Shown in pieces: positions 43,504 through 52,887 of a stretch of 64,000 bases of DNA. The position numbers and the translations under genes are program-made. Numbering within the stretch: position 1 is the stretch's first letter; each line of letters opens with the position of its first letter. The stretch is from Dechloromonas denitrificans (lineage in GTDB: Bacteria > Pseudomonadota > Gammaproteobacteria > Burkholderiales > Rhodocyclaceae). Below the pieces are notes generated by a model. It was not told where the DNA came from, searched no databases, and worked only from the letters and a program-made list of their open reading frames with translations. The stretch is from assembly GCF_001551835.1 (NCBI RefSeq), contig NZ_LODL01000002.1:111588-175587 (forward strand). The letters run 5' to 3'.

Positions 43504-45894
43504 TCAGCTTCCCTGCTTGATCGCCAGCACCGCCTGATTGCGCAGCGTGCGCAGCAGCGACAGTTCCTTTTCGGGAATATCGATCCCGCCCGGCTCGTCA
43601 CGATCGGCGTAGATCAGGGCTACCGGGTTGCCCTTGATGTTGAGCGGCAAGAGCACGAAGGAATGGGCCGGCACGGCCTTGCGATACCAGTCGGGAATAC
43701 GGCTGGCGATCTTGGGATCGTTGATGTCGCTGATCAGGATATCGGCCCCCTTCGAGGTTGCCGCATGGAAGATGTCCGGCGTGAAGGTCAGCGGGAAGCG
43801 AAAGGCCTTGGCGATCTCGTTGGCCTCGGGCCCAAAGCCGAAACGCCCCTGCATGCAGCCGCTCTTGGCATCGCGGATGCACAGCACGACGCGCTTGAAC
43901 CCCATCGCCCGGTACATGGTTTCGAGAATGATGCGCAGGATGTCGTTCAGCTTGAAGCCATCGACCAGCGTATTGCTGATGTCCTGGATACCGGCCGTCA
44001 GGATGGCTTGCGCATCGACCACCGCCCCGCCCGGATCATCCGGATCGCTGGTGCCGAGCGGGCCGCTCTCGCGGAGCAGCGTGCCATTCATCGAATCATC
44101 GCCATTTGATGCGTCGACCGCAGCCCTGCCTTCCTGGGCGCTGCCGCGGGCAAACTGCCGCATCTGCTTGCCGAACGTGGTCTGCTGCAGATTGAGATGA
44201 ATGATGCGGGCGAATTCGGCAATTTCCTCGACGGCCCGTTGCACCGTCTGCTGCAATTCCTTCTGATCGAGCGACACGGCGCTGGCAAAGCGGGTCATCG
44301 CCTTCTTCATTTCCCGGTCACGCGCTTCCGGTGTCGCCTGGGCAATCACGTCGCACAATTCGTTGGAGTAGCCGGATAGAACACGCAGGCGCTCCTCCTG
44401 CGTCACTGGCTTCTTGACGGGGCCGGCCGGCAGTTTGCGCATGGTGCCGACGATCAGTGGCGGAAAACCCCATTGGCGGGCGATGGCGATGCCCATATCC
44501 TCGAAGGAAATCCCCAGCACCTGTAGCGCAGCATTGTCTTCGCTGCAATTCTTCTGCGCCATGATGCGGCGGATCTCGTCCGACTCCTCGGGGAAATAGT
44601 ATTGCGACAAAAGGCGCCCCAGGCTGTGGAACAGTGCGCAGATGAAGGTCTGCTCCAGATCGCGCATCTGCGCCACCGCACTGATGTCCTTGGCGAGAAT
44701 GCCGGCCAGGTTGGCACGCAGGAAATCTTCCTTCAACTGGTTGGCATTCGACTTGTTCTGCAGGTGCTCGAACAACAGCACGGTAATCGCTATATTGCGT
44801 ACCGCCTCGAAACCTAGGACGATCACCGCCCGCGACACGGTACTGATGCTGCCGCCACCGGCCGGCCGGAAATAAGCCGAATTGACCAGGCGCAGAATCT
44901 TGTTGGTCAGCGCGAAGTCCTTGAGGATGGAATTGGACAGCTTGTTGATGCTCTCCGTCTCGCTGTTGGCAATCTTGTTGATCGCACTGACCGATTCCGA
45001 CAGAGCGGGGAAATCGCTCTTGTGGCGCATGCGACGGAGCAGGAAATCGAGCGTTGCCTGTTTGCCGCCGGCGTTTTGCGCCGCGTCCTCTTCCGGGTCG
45101 AGATAATTGTCGAGCGCCTCGGCAAACTGCGTCGCCGACTGGTAGCGCACCGACGGGTCACGGGCCAGCGCCTTGTACAAAATACCGCTCAAACGCTCGT
45201 CGACCGCAGCACTCGCCGGCAATTTGACATCTTCGTTGGCAATCCGGTGCATGACCTGGAAGATGTTGCTCCCTTCCACGGCGCGCCGCCCGGCCAGCAT
45301 CTCGAACAGGATCAGGCCAGCCGCGAAAACATCCGAGCGTTCGCTCGACTCGCGCTTCTCGACATATTCAGGCGCCATGTAGGCTGGCGTCCCCGAATAC
45401 TCGTCGGCCGACTCGCTGACACTGCCGAGACGGGTGGCGATACCAAAGTCCATGACGCGCGGCGTGCCGTTTTCATCGAGCAGGATATTCGACGGCTTCA
45501 GATCCCTGTGGATGATGCCCTGGGCGTGAGCCTGCGCCACGGCGTCGAGAATCGGCCGCAGAATGCCGACCGCCTTGACGGCCGACAGTGCGCCGCAGTC
45601 ACGCAGGAACTCGGCCAGATTCTTGCCCGGCACATATTCGAAGACCAGGTAGAGATCGCCGCCGTCCTCACCGGCCTCGTAGATCGGTACGATGTTCGCA
45701 TGGCGCAACTTGCCGACCGTCCGCGCTTCATCCAGCAATACCTGATTCTGCGCCGGGTCGGGCTTGCTGAAATGGACGGTCTTGATTGCGACCTCGCGTT
45801 GCAGTTGGGCATCGAAACCCAGATAAACCGTACTCTGGGCGCCTCGCCCCAACTCGCCACGGACCTCAAAACGACCGATTTTTTTTGCCATCAT
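43504..45894 (-). CDS. Ser/Thr protein kinase + HDOD + GAF protein
   Basis: This 796-residue cytoplasmic protein has a Hanks-type kinase domain (about 8-270) with VAIK (Lys38), HRDLKPSN, DFG and GTPAYMAPEY, then an HDOD domain (about 285-500; NSETESINKLSNSILKDFALTNKILRLVNS) and a C-terminal GAF domain (about 640-790). HDOD domains scaffold signalling proteins, so it may link phosphorylation with a GAF-sensed ligand. It overlaps the DUF3293-like gene start by 4 bases. Substrates are unknown. The kinase motifs look intact. Confidence 0.9.
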   Translation of the reverse strand: MMAKKIGRFEVRGELGRGAQSTVYLGFDAQLQREVAIKTVHFSKPDPAQNQVLLDEARTVGKLRHANIVPIYEAGEDGGDLYLVFEYVPGKNLAEFLRDCGALSAVKAVGILRPILDAVAQAHAQGIIHRDLKPSNILLDENGTPRVMDFGIATRLGSVSESADEYSGTPAYMAPEYVEKRESSERSDVFAAGLILFEMLAGRRAVEGSNIFQVMHRIANEDVKLPASAAVDERLSGILYKALARDPSVRYQSATQFAEALDNYLDPEEDAAQNAGGKQATLDFLLRRMRHKSDFPALSESVSAINKIANSETESINKLSNSILKDFALTNKILRLVNSAYFRPAGGGSISTVSRAVIVLGFEAVRNIAITVLLFEHLQNKSNANQLKEDFLRANLAGILAKDISAVAQMRDLEQTFICALFHSLGRLLSQYYFPEESDEIRRIMAQKNCSEDNAALQVLGISFEDMGIAIARQWGFPPLIVGTMRKLPAGPVKKPVTQEERLRVLSGYSNELCDVIAQATPEARDREMKKAMTRFASAVSLDQKELQQTVQRAVEEIAEFARIIHLNLQQTTFGKQMRQFARGSAQEGRAAVDASNGDDSMNGTLLRESGPLGTSDPDDPGGAVVDAQAILTAGIQDISNTLVDGFKLNDILRIILETMYRAMGFKRVVLCIRDAKSGCMQGRFGFGPEANEIAKAFRFPLTFTPDIFHAATSKGADILISDINDPKIASRIPDWYRKAVPAHSFVLLPLNIKGNPVALIYADRDEPGGIDIPEKELSLLRTLRNQAVLAIKQGS
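44113..44122 (-). repeat. uptake-sequence-like core TGCGGTCGAC
   Basis: On the minus strand preceded by GC; CATCAAATGG and GATGATTCG follow. Inside the kinase gene, encoding AAVDASNG. Confidence 0.55.
45199..45208 (-). repeat. uptake-sequence-like core TGCGGTCGAC
   Basis: On the minus strand preceded by GC; CGTTTGAGCGGTATTTTG follows. Inside the kinase gene, encoding AAVDERL. Confidence 0.6.
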
Positions 45895-46322
45895 GCGTCG
45901 CCGTACTCAATCCAGAGCAGTCGCGGCACGCCATCGGCGCCGCCAAAAACCACCGCATTCTGGCCATAATCCTGACCCAGGGCACAGGCGTCTTCCGCCG
46001 CGATATCGGCGACGAAACAGCTTTCCTCGACCGGCCAGGCCGCGTCATCGGCCACATTCTCGCCGGCGTAGGGCTCGTAGTTACCCTCCAGCAGATCGCA
46101 TTCGAGCAACGACTGTTGCTCCGCATTCTTCGCTGCATCCACCAACTGCGAACCCGGATTGCACGCCGTAATGATGGCAAAGTTCGACGCCCCAGCGGTT
46201 TCCAGCCAGCAACTCAGCTTTTCACAGGGCTGGTCGATACGCAGGTCGCAATGCCCCCCCGGCAAGAACACCCGGTAAGTTGTTGCGCGGTACAGCGCCT
46301 CCAGTTCACTCGTCTTCGCCAT
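45891..46322 (-). CDS. DUF3293-like protein
   Basis: This 143-residue soluble protein begins MAKTSELEALYRATTYRVFLP and has FAIITACNPGSQ, LLECDLLEGNYEPYAGEN and an acidic end. It resembles DUF3293 proteins, whose role is unknown. The ATG at 46322 overlaps the end of rmuC by 17 bases, and its stop overlaps the start of the kinase gene by 4, so the genes are cotranscribed. Confidence 0.78.
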   Translation of the reverse strand: MAKTSELEALYRATTYRVFLPGGHCDLRIDQPCEKLSCWLETAGASNFAIITACNPGSQLVDAAKNAEQQSLLECDLLEGNYEPYAGENVADDAAWPVEESCFVADIAAEDACALGQDYGQNAVVFGGADGVPRLLWIEYGDA

Positions 46323-47640
46323 CAAACTCCACCACCCCAATCAATTGTTCCGATTCCGCCACCGGCAGCGCCTCGACTTCCTTTAGTTTGCGCGAGAGCT
46401 GACGGGTGCGGGTTTCTGCCTTGCTGATACTGCTGCTCGCTTCATCGAGCTTCTTTTTGGTATGCGCCAAGGCTTCGCCAAACTTGCCGAACTCGGTCTT
46501 CACCGCGCCGAGCACGGCCCAGACTTCGGCCGAGCGCTGCTCGATGGCCAGCGTCCGAAAACCCATCTGCAGCGTATTGAGCAACGCCGCCAGCGTCGTC
46601 GGACCAGCCAGGCTGATCCGGAAATCGCGCTGCAGCGTTTCGGCCAGGCCCGGCCGGCGCAGCGCCTCGGCGTACAGCCCCTCGATCGGCAGATAGAGCA
46701 AGGCAAAATCCGTGGTCTGCGGCGGCGCGACGTATTTGTCGCGGATGCTTTTCGCCTCGCTCTTCAGGCGCAATTCGATACCCTTGGCGGCATCCTCGAC
46801 AGCCGCCGGATCGCCGCGCTCCTGAGCCTCGCTCAACCGCAGGTAATCCTCGATCGGAAACTTGGCATCAATCGGCAGCCAGACCACTGCGCCATCATCC
46901 TTGCCCGGCAGGCGAATGGCAAAGTCGACGCGCTCGTTGCTGCCCGGCCGCGTCGCGACATTCGCCGCGAACTGATCGGCGGTCAGCAATTGTTCGAGCA
47001 GCGCCGAAAGCTGCACCTCGCCCCAGGTGCCGCGCGTCTTGACGTTGGTCAGCACGCGCTTGAGATCGCCGACCCCGACGGCCAGCGTCTGCATCTCGCC
47101 CAGCCCGCGATGGACCTGTTCCAGCCGATCGCTGACCAGTTTGAAGGATTCGCCGAGGCGCTGTTCCAGCGTCGCATGCAATTTTTCATCGACAGTCCGC
47201 CGCATCTCTTCCAGCTTCGCCGCATTATCGGCCTGGATTGCGGTCAACCGCCCTTCAACGGCCAATTTCAGGCGTTCGAAACGTTCGTCCAGGCCGAGCG
47301 AAAAACGGTTCAGTTCACGGGCAAAGGCTTCGAGCCGCTCGCCCTGCAGCGTGCCGAACTGACCAACCTGGGTGCTCAGCGCCTGGCCGAGCAGGGTTGA
47401 TGACTGGGCCCGCTCCTCACGGTCACGAAAGGCCTCCTCGGCATCTTCGCGCCGGCCGCGCGCCAGTTCCTCGCGCAACTCACGCTCGAGGCGCGCCAGG
47501 CCTTTTTCCTGCGCCTCCTGCAGGCTGCGCAAACGCAACTCATCGTCCGGGCGCCGCCCGCCGCGCAGCAGCACAACCACCTGCAGCAGGATGACGACCA
47601 CGACCGCGGCGATCAGGGCAAGCCCCATCGTTTGGCTCAT
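46306..47640 (-). CDS. rmuC: DNA recombination protein RmuC
   Basis: This 444-residue protein has a single N-terminal membrane helix (LALIAAVVVVILLQVVVLL), a long coiled coil, and the RmuC domain with a nuclease-like fold (TRGTWGEVQLSALLEQLLT, WLPIDAKFPIEDYLRL and FALLYLPIEGLYAEAL). RmuC limits inverted-repeat recombination and may trim branched DNA. It lies 4 bases after the DUF748 gene on the same strand. Confidence 0.95.
   Translation of the reverse strand: MSQTMGLALIAAVVVVILLQVVVLLRGGRRPDDELRLRSLQEAQEKGLARLERELREELARGRREDAEEAFRDREERAQSSTLLGQALSTQVGQFGTLQGERLEAFARELNRFSLGLDERFERLKLAVEGRLTAIQADNAAKLEEMRRTVDEKLHATLEQRLGESFKLVSDRLEQVHRGLGEMQTLAVGVGDLKRVLTNVKTRGTWGEVQLSALLEQLLTADQFAANVATRPGSNERVDFAIRLPGKDDGAVVWLPIDAKFPIEDYLRLSEAQERGDPAAVEDAAKGIELRLKSEAKSIRDKYVAPPQTTDFALLYLPIEGLYAEALRRPGLAETLQRDFRISLAGPTTLAALLNTLQMGFRTLAIEQRSAEVWAVLGAVKTEFGKFGEALAHTKKKLDEASSSISKAETRTRQLSRKLKEVEALPVAESEQLIGVVEFDGEDE
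47239..47248 (+). repeat. uptake-sequence-like core TGCGGTCAAC
   Basis: Preceded by AT; CTTCAACGGCCAATTTCAGG follows after 4 bases, a clear two-tract layout. Inside rmuC, opposite strand. Confidence 0.55.
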
Positions 47641-47644
47641 CGCA

Positions 47645-50600
47645 TCATCTCAACGAAAAATCGACCCGGCTGGTCTTGGCTTTTTCATCGGCTTCGATCT
47701 TTGCCGGCAGCAGGAAGATTCGCTCGACCGGCACCTTGCCCGACTCGACCAGCCAGCCCTGTACCGTTTCGGCCCGGCGCACGGCCAGAGCACGGACATC
47801 GTCATCGCTCGCCGGCAAGTTGGTCAGCATCAGCTTTTCCATCTCCTCGACCGGCAGCTCCTTCTGCATGCCGACCATGTTGCGCGGCTTCGGGAACTTG
47901 GCTTCCTTGTAGGCCCGGGTCAGGTAGGTTTTATATTCTTCCGGCGCAATTTCAATACTTTCCAGAGAATCCCCCTCGCCGCTCTTCTTCAGCGTGTCCT
48001 TCAGCTTCTCGGCCTTCATGGCGCGTTCGATGGCAACCCGCTTGATGCCTTCCTTGTCGGCCTCCGGATCGGCCCGGCCGGTAATTTCCAGCTTCAGCGC
48101 GGCGCGCTCGTTCAGCGCCTTGGCCAACGCTTCCAGCTTTTTGCCGGCTGCCTCGTTGATCGCCGCCCGGCCCGGAGCGAACTCGACATTCGACAATTCC
48201 TCGCCGCTGCCGAACATCGAACCGAGCAATGCGAACGGGGAAGTGACCGCCTTGACGAACAGGTTGCCGATCACCTTGAAAATCAGGCCACCGACCGAGA
48301 ACTCCGGGTCATCCAGCGAACCGGAAATCGGCAGGTTGAGATCGATCTCACCGCGATTGTTCTTGAGTAGCGAAATCGCCAGATTGACCGGCAGCTTGGT
48401 CGCATCCGGACTTTCGATCTGGTCGCCGAAAGTGAATTGATCAATGAACAGGCGGTTGTCGGCAGTGAGCAGGTTGTTCTCCAGCTTGTAAGCCAGATTC
48501 AGCGACAACTTGCCTTTCTCGATGGCGTAGCCGGCATACTTGCCGGAGTACGGCGAGAAGCCGACCAGATCGACACCGGTCACCTCCGCCTTTATGTCGA
48601 GGAATGACTTGGCAGCCAGCGGGTTGAGTTTGCCGGCTATCTGAACAGGCGCCGAGTTGGCATAACTACCCCGCAATTCGAGATCGGCCAGCGTATCGGC
48701 CGCCGATGACAGGCCGGAGATACGACCGCCGAGCTTGGTGACATTCACCGTGTAATTCGGCTTGACGAAAAAATCGGAGAAATTGACCGTCCCGTTTTGC
48801 AGCGTAATCTTGGCGATCTTGATCGGCACAACCGGTTTCGCCGCTACAGCCTCCTTGGCGGGCGGTTTGACGGCTGCCGTCTTGCTCGCCTCGGTCGGCC
48901 CCTGGGTCGGCGCCGGCGGGGCAACGACAACTTCGCCCTCCGGTTTTTTGACAATATCCTGAACGTTCAGTCGTCCGGCCGCATTGAGAATCAAACGGGA
49001 GTAAAAATCGGCGAGTGCGATTTCACCGACATTGATCGTCATCGGCTGCAACTGGAAATCGACGCCGCCGACATAGAGGGATTTCCATTTCAGGAAATCG
49101 GCACTGTTGATCTTGTCGACCGCAAGAAAATCGCCCAGCGTCAGCGAACCCTTGTAGCCGGCCTTCAACTCTCCCTTGTCGATGACGGCCGTGGCTTCGC
49201 CCTTGTTCGAGAACTGGCCGCGGCTCAGCGCGATATTCAATTGCTCGCTGAAATAGGGCTGCAGCGGCATCAGCGGGATCGCCTCGGTCTGGACCTTGAG
49301 GGCGACGCTGAGCGGCATGATCTGGACAGTGCCATCGACGTTCAGGTTGCCCTTCTTGTTGATCTTGCCCTTCAGGGAAACCGTGCCTTTTTTGCCCGGC
49401 TCGTTACCCAGGTGTTCACCGTGCAGGCTGAAGCCCTCCAGTTCCTGCACGGCGGCAGGGCGGGTCGTCTGATCCTCCAGACGGAAGGCCAGATCCTCGA
49501 TGGAAAGCTTGGCGATAGCGCCAACCCACGGCCGTTCATCTTCGACTTTCTCTTTGGTGGCCCGGATCGTTTTCAGCACTGGCGAACTGACCCACTCGAT
49601 CTGCCCTGTCTTATTGCGCAGCATGCGGGCCCGTGTCTGGCTGTTGCTCACTTCGGCAATATCAATCCGATGCGCCGGCAGATCGACGCGAATGCCCTTG
49701 ATCTGCATTTTTTCGACCCGGAAACGCTCTCCGAGATCGACTTGATAACTGACCTCGCCAATTTCGATCGGCTCGACCAGTTTGCTATCGAGCCGGCCAA
49801 CCACTGCTTGCAGATGGCGCACCTCGCCCACAACGGGTGCCAGTTTCGAATCGTCGTTCCAGCGCAGCAAACCGTCGGTCAGCACGAATTCCCCGAGCGA
49901 CCATTCGAGCGGTTTAGCCGGCGAGCTTGTTGCCGCTGGCTTCTCAGTCGGGGCTTTGGCAGCCGGTCGGGCCAGTCTGTCGGCCAGCATCAGGATATTG
50001 AACTCACCCTGGCGGTTGACCGTAAGCGTTGCGTCCAGCCCGTCGAGCGTGATTCGCTTGATGGCGATTTTCCGATTGATCAGATCGGCATTTTCCAGAT
50101 CGACATCCAGCCGCTTCCAGCCAATCAGCGGCTGGCCGCCGCTTTCGGCCAATGCCAGGCCGGAAACATGCGCGCTGCCGACGACAGCCAGCGAAAAGAC
50201 CTGCTCGGAAAGCTCCCTGAAGACGATCTTCAACTCCGAGTCGAGCGTACCGGCGCCGAGATGCAGCGGCACCGAATCCGGCAGGTAGGGCTGGAAGCCC
50301 GCCAGATCGAAACGATCCAGGTCGAGATCGAGTTCGCTTTCATGCTTGCCGGCAAAGGGCTTGCTGCGCCCCTTCAAGGCCAGCGGGGCACCGTTGATGA
50401 CGGCCGAAAAGCTCGGTTCAATATGGACTTCGGCCTGATACGGCAGGCTGGAGACAAAAGGCAGGCCGAGATTGATATTGCCGATCGTATGGACCTTGCC
50501 TTTGGGCTGATCGTCGAACTCGATCTTGCCGCCGATCACCTGAATATTGTTCAGGGAAAAACGGGGCAGCGGACTCTCCGGCTCCTCCTTCGGCTTCATC

Positions 50601-51037
50601 CACGCATCGAGCAGATCCGAAATGTCGTAGCGCCCCTCGCTGAGTCGCGCCACCGCCAGGCGTGGTCCCTGCAGGCGGATGGCATCGACGACAAGGCCCG
50701 CCTGAAAAACGGAGAAGGTCGACAGGTTGACGAACAGTTCGTCAAAGCCGGCCAGCTCCTTGCCCCCCTCGGCCTTGATCGACAAGCCGCTGATGCGGGC
50801 CGACAAGGCGAAGGGATTGATATCGATACTCTCGATGCTGACCTCGCGGTGCAGCTCGGTCGAGAGTTGCTTGAGCAAAATAGATTTTACGAGCGGCGGC
50901 GCGGCAAAAAAGCCAAACAGACCGAAAAGAAGCAAAAATCCGCCGAACCATTTCCCAAAACGCCGGCTGCGTGGGGAGTTCAACACGGCGCTGGCGCGCG
51001 ACATCGTCGTCGAATTGGTGCCTGTTTCTTCAGCCAT
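47645..51037 (-). CDS. DUF748 (AsmA-like) envelope protein
   Basis: This 1130-residue protein is anchored by one N-terminal helix (WFGGFLLLFGLFGFFAAPPLVKSILL, about 28-55) and otherwise extends in the periplasm. It has the repeating beta structure of AsmA/DUF748 proteins, which form lipid-shuttling bridges to the outer membrane in relatives. An Ala/Pro-rich linker lies around residues 700-740. The C-terminus has an OmpA-like peptidoglycan-contact pattern (NVEFAPGRAAINEAAGKKLEALAKAL, TGRADPEADKEG). It is the first gene of the rmuC operon. Confidence 0.88.
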   Translation of the reverse strand: MAEETGTNSTTMSRASAVLNSPRSRRFGKWFGGFLLLFGLFGFFAAPPLVKSILLKQLSTELHREVSIESIDINPFALSARISGLSIKAEGGKELAGFDELFVNLSTFSVFQAGLVVDAIRLQGPRLAVARLSEGRYDISDLLDAWMKPKEEPESPLPRFSLNNIQVIGGKIEFDDQPKGKVHTIGNINLGLPFVSSLPYQAEVHIEPSFSAVINGAPLALKGRSKPFAGKHESELDLDLDRFDLAGFQPYLPDSVPLHLGAGTLDSELKIVFRELSEQVFSLAVVGSAHVSGLALAESGGQPLIGWKRLDVDLENADLINRKIAIKRITLDGLDATLTVNRQGEFNILMLADRLARPAAKAPTEKPAATSSPAKPLEWSLGEFVLTDGLLRWNDDSKLAPVVGEVRHLQAVVGRLDSKLVEPIEIGEVSYQVDLGERFRVEKMQIKGIRVDLPAHRIDIAEVSNSQTRARMLRNKTGQIEWVSSPVLKTIRATKEKVEDERPWVGAIAKLSIEDLAFRLEDQTTRPAAVQELEGFSLHGEHLGNEPGKKGTVSLKGKINKKGNLNVDGTVQIMPLSVALKVQTEAIPLMPLQPYFSEQLNIALSRGQFSNKGEATAVIDKGELKAGYKGSLTLGDFLAVDKINSADFLKWKSLYVGGVDFQLQPMTINVGEIALADFYSRLILNAAGRLNVQDIVKKPEGEVVVAPPAPTQGPTEASKTAAVKPPAKEAVAAKPVVPIKIAKITLQNGTVNFSDFFVKPNYTVNVTKLGGRISGLSSAADTLADLELRGSYANSAPVQIAGKLNPLAAKSFLDIKAEVTGVDLVGFSPYSGKYAGYAIEKGKLSLNLAYKLENNLLTADNRLFIDQFTFGDQIESPDATKLPVNLAISLLKNNRGEIDLNLPISGSLDDPEFSVGGLIFKVIGNLFVKAVTSPFALLGSMFGSGEELSNVEFAPGRAAINEAAGKKLEALAKALNERAALKLEITGRADPEADKEGIKRVAIERAMKAEKLKDTLKKSGEGDSLESIEIAPEEYKTYLTRAYKEAKFPKPRNMVGMQKELPVEEMEKLMLTNLPASDDDVRALAVRRAETVQGWLVESGKVPVERIFLLPAKIEADEKAKTSRVDFSLR

Positions 51038-51116
51038 GATAATCTACCGGGTAACTCTATTTTGTATTTGTGTCGAATTTAGCACAATGACCCAGACCGA
51101 AACGCGGCAATAATTC

Positions 51117-51515
51117 ATGAAATGGCTGTTTGACGAACTGAAGAATCTGGCTGCCCAGCTCAAGCGTGGCGAAACCTGGCTGGGCCTTGCCCTGCTGACC
51201 GGCTTCGGCCTGCTCACCTATACCGTCAGTCAGTTTGCCTTCAAGACCGACTCGGTACTGCGTTACCTGCATTACACCGCTGCCTCCTGCCGCGACCTGT
51301 CGAACGGGCCGATCATTTTCCTGTTTTGCGGGATGATTTTCTTTGGCCTGGCGGTCGTCGTCACCTTCGGCGAATTTCAGCGCTATTTCGACTGCAGGAA
51401 ACGGGCCGGCCATTACGAGGCGCGCCAGGCCTTGATCCAGGGCACCATCTGGGGCCTGGTTGCCATTGGGATATCGGCCGCCGCGCTGCTGTTCTTCTGG
51501 ACATATTGTCGTTAG
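51117..51515 (+). CDS. hypothetical three-helix membrane protein
   Basis: I do not recognise this 132-residue protein. It has three hydrophobic segments (TWLGLALLTGFGLLTYTVSQF, GPIIFLFCGMIFFGLAVVVTFG and GTIWGLVAIGISAAALLFFW) and charged loops. It is 31 bases upstream of the diguanylate cyclase gene in the same direction and may be cotranscribed. Confidence 0.65.
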   Translation: MKWLFDELKNLAAQLKRGETWLGLALLTGFGLLTYTVSQFAFKTDSVLRYLHYTAASCRDLSNGPIIFLFCGMIFFGLAVVVTFGEFQRYFDCRKRAGHYEARQALIQGTIWGLVAIGISAAALLFFWTYCR

Positions 51516-51545
51516 ACTTCGGGCGGCCAATTCTCCAAGTCCGCC

Positions 51546-52502
51546 ATGAAAATCCTGATTGTCGAAGATACGCGCTCCAATCTGCTGGTTCTCACCCAGT
51601 ATGTCGAGCGCTTGGGTGCGACGGCAGTCAAGGCTGAAACCGGTGCCCAGGCCATCGAGATTTTTCAGTCGGAACATCCCGATATCGTCCTGCTCGACGT
51701 CGTCCTGCCCGATACCGACGGTTTCGCCGTCGCCCAGCGCCTGCGCGGTCTGGAAAGAGCCGAAAACTGGACGCCGATCATCTTTCTCTCCTCGCTCGGC
51801 AAGGATGAAGACATCGAACGTGGCATCGCCTCGGGTGGCGACGACTACCTGCACAAGCCGATCAGCGAAGTCGTGCTCGGCGCCAAGATTCGCGCCATGC
51901 AGCGCATCATCCAGATGCGCACCTCGCTGGTCGTCCTCGCCCGCAAACTGGATACCGCCAATCAGGAACTGAAACGCCTGTCGGCCAGCGACGGCCTGAC
52001 CGGCATCGCCAATCGCCGACTGTTCGACGAATACATTTCCCGCGAATGGCGTCGTGCCCGCCGCACCTCGAACAGCATTGCGCTGCTGATGTGTGACGTC
52101 GATCATTTCAAGCTGTTCAACGACACCTACGGCCACCAGGCCGGGGATGACTGCCTGCGTCAGGTCGCCGGCGTCATTCAGCGGACCATGGAACGCGCCT
52201 CCGACGTCGCCGCCCGCTATGGTGGCGAAGAGTTTGCGGCGATCCTGCCGGAAACCGCCATTGGCGGCGCCCTCTTTGTCGGCGAAAAAATCCGCCATGC
52301 CCTGCATGCCCTGAATATTCCGCACGCTGGCTCGCCGCACGGCCGGGTCACGCTCAGCATCGGCATTGCCGCCCAGGTTCCCGATACCGAAGGCCTGCAC
52401 GATGACCTGATCAAGGCCGCCGACCGCGCCCTCTATCGTGCCAAGCACGAAGGCCGTGACCGGGTGGTCCGGGCCGATGCCATGCTGGCTGATCATGAAT
52501 AG
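51546..52502 (+). CDS. response regulator with GGDEF diguanylate cyclase
   Basis: This 318-residue protein has a receiver domain (Asp in DIVLLDVVLPDTDGF, Lys in YLHKPIS) and a GGDEF domain with the active signature RYGGEEF. The inhibitory site RASD lies five residues before GGEEF, so product inhibition is expected. Phosphorylation should drive dimerisation and cyclic di-GMP synthesis. Its last 8 bases overlap the start of the next regulator gene. No histidine kinase is adjacent. Confidence 0.95.
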   Translation: MKILIVEDTRSNLLVLTQYVERLGATAVKAETGAQAIEIFQSEHPDIVLLDVVLPDTDGFAVAQRLRGLERAENWTPIIFLSSLGKDEDIERGIASGGDDYLHKPISEVVLGAKIRAMQRIIQMRTSLVVLARKLDTANQELKRLSASDGLTGIANRRLFDEYISREWRRARRTSNSIALLMCDVDHFKLFNDTYGHQAGDDCLRQVAGVIQRTMERASDVAARYGGEEFAAILPETAIGGALFVGEKIRHALHALNIPHAGSPHGRVTLSIGIAAQVPDTEGLHDDLIKAADRALYRAKHEGRDRVVRADAMLADHE

Positions 52503-52887
52503 CAAACGAACGACCATCGTCATTGTCGACGACAACGACATGATGCGCGGCATCCTGCGCGGCATTTTGCGCGGCGAAGAATACGAAGTGATCGGCGAGG
52601 CCCGTAACGGCAACATCGCCGTCGACATGGCAGAACGCCTGAAGCCGGACATCATCTGCCTGGACGTCATGATGCCGGAAAAGGATGGCCTGGAAGCCTT
52701 GGTCGAAATCAAGGCCGCCCGGCCACTGACCGAAATCGTGATGATTACCGGCAACGCCGACCCCGACACCGTTCAGGAATCGATCATGAACGGCGCCAGC
52801 GGCTTTATCATCAAACCCTTCAATGCGGCCCGCGTCCTCGATGCGCTGGCCAAGGTGACGGCTCGCCTGCGCCAGAAAGCAGCTTAA
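52495..52887 (+). CDS. single-domain response regulator
   Basis: This 130-residue receiver has VDDNDMMRGIL, Asp in DIICLDVMMPEKDG, the Thr in VMITGNAD and Lys in FIIKPFN. No output domain is present. The ATG at 52495 overlaps the stop of the cyclase gene, so the two are translationally coupled and likely act in one pathway. Its stop codon overlaps that of the convergent gloB. Confidence 0.92.
   Translation: MNSKRTTIVIVDDNDMMRGILRGILRGEEYEVIGEARNGNIAVDMAERLKPDIICLDVMMPEKDGLEALVEIKAARPLTEIVMITGNADPDTVQESIMNGASGFIIKPFNAARVLDALAKVTARLRQKAA

Noticed and set aside
48797..51082. 761-codon open frame opposite the DUF748 gene
   Set aside because: Antisense shadow; the minus-strand product has signal anchor, repeats and an OmpA-like end.
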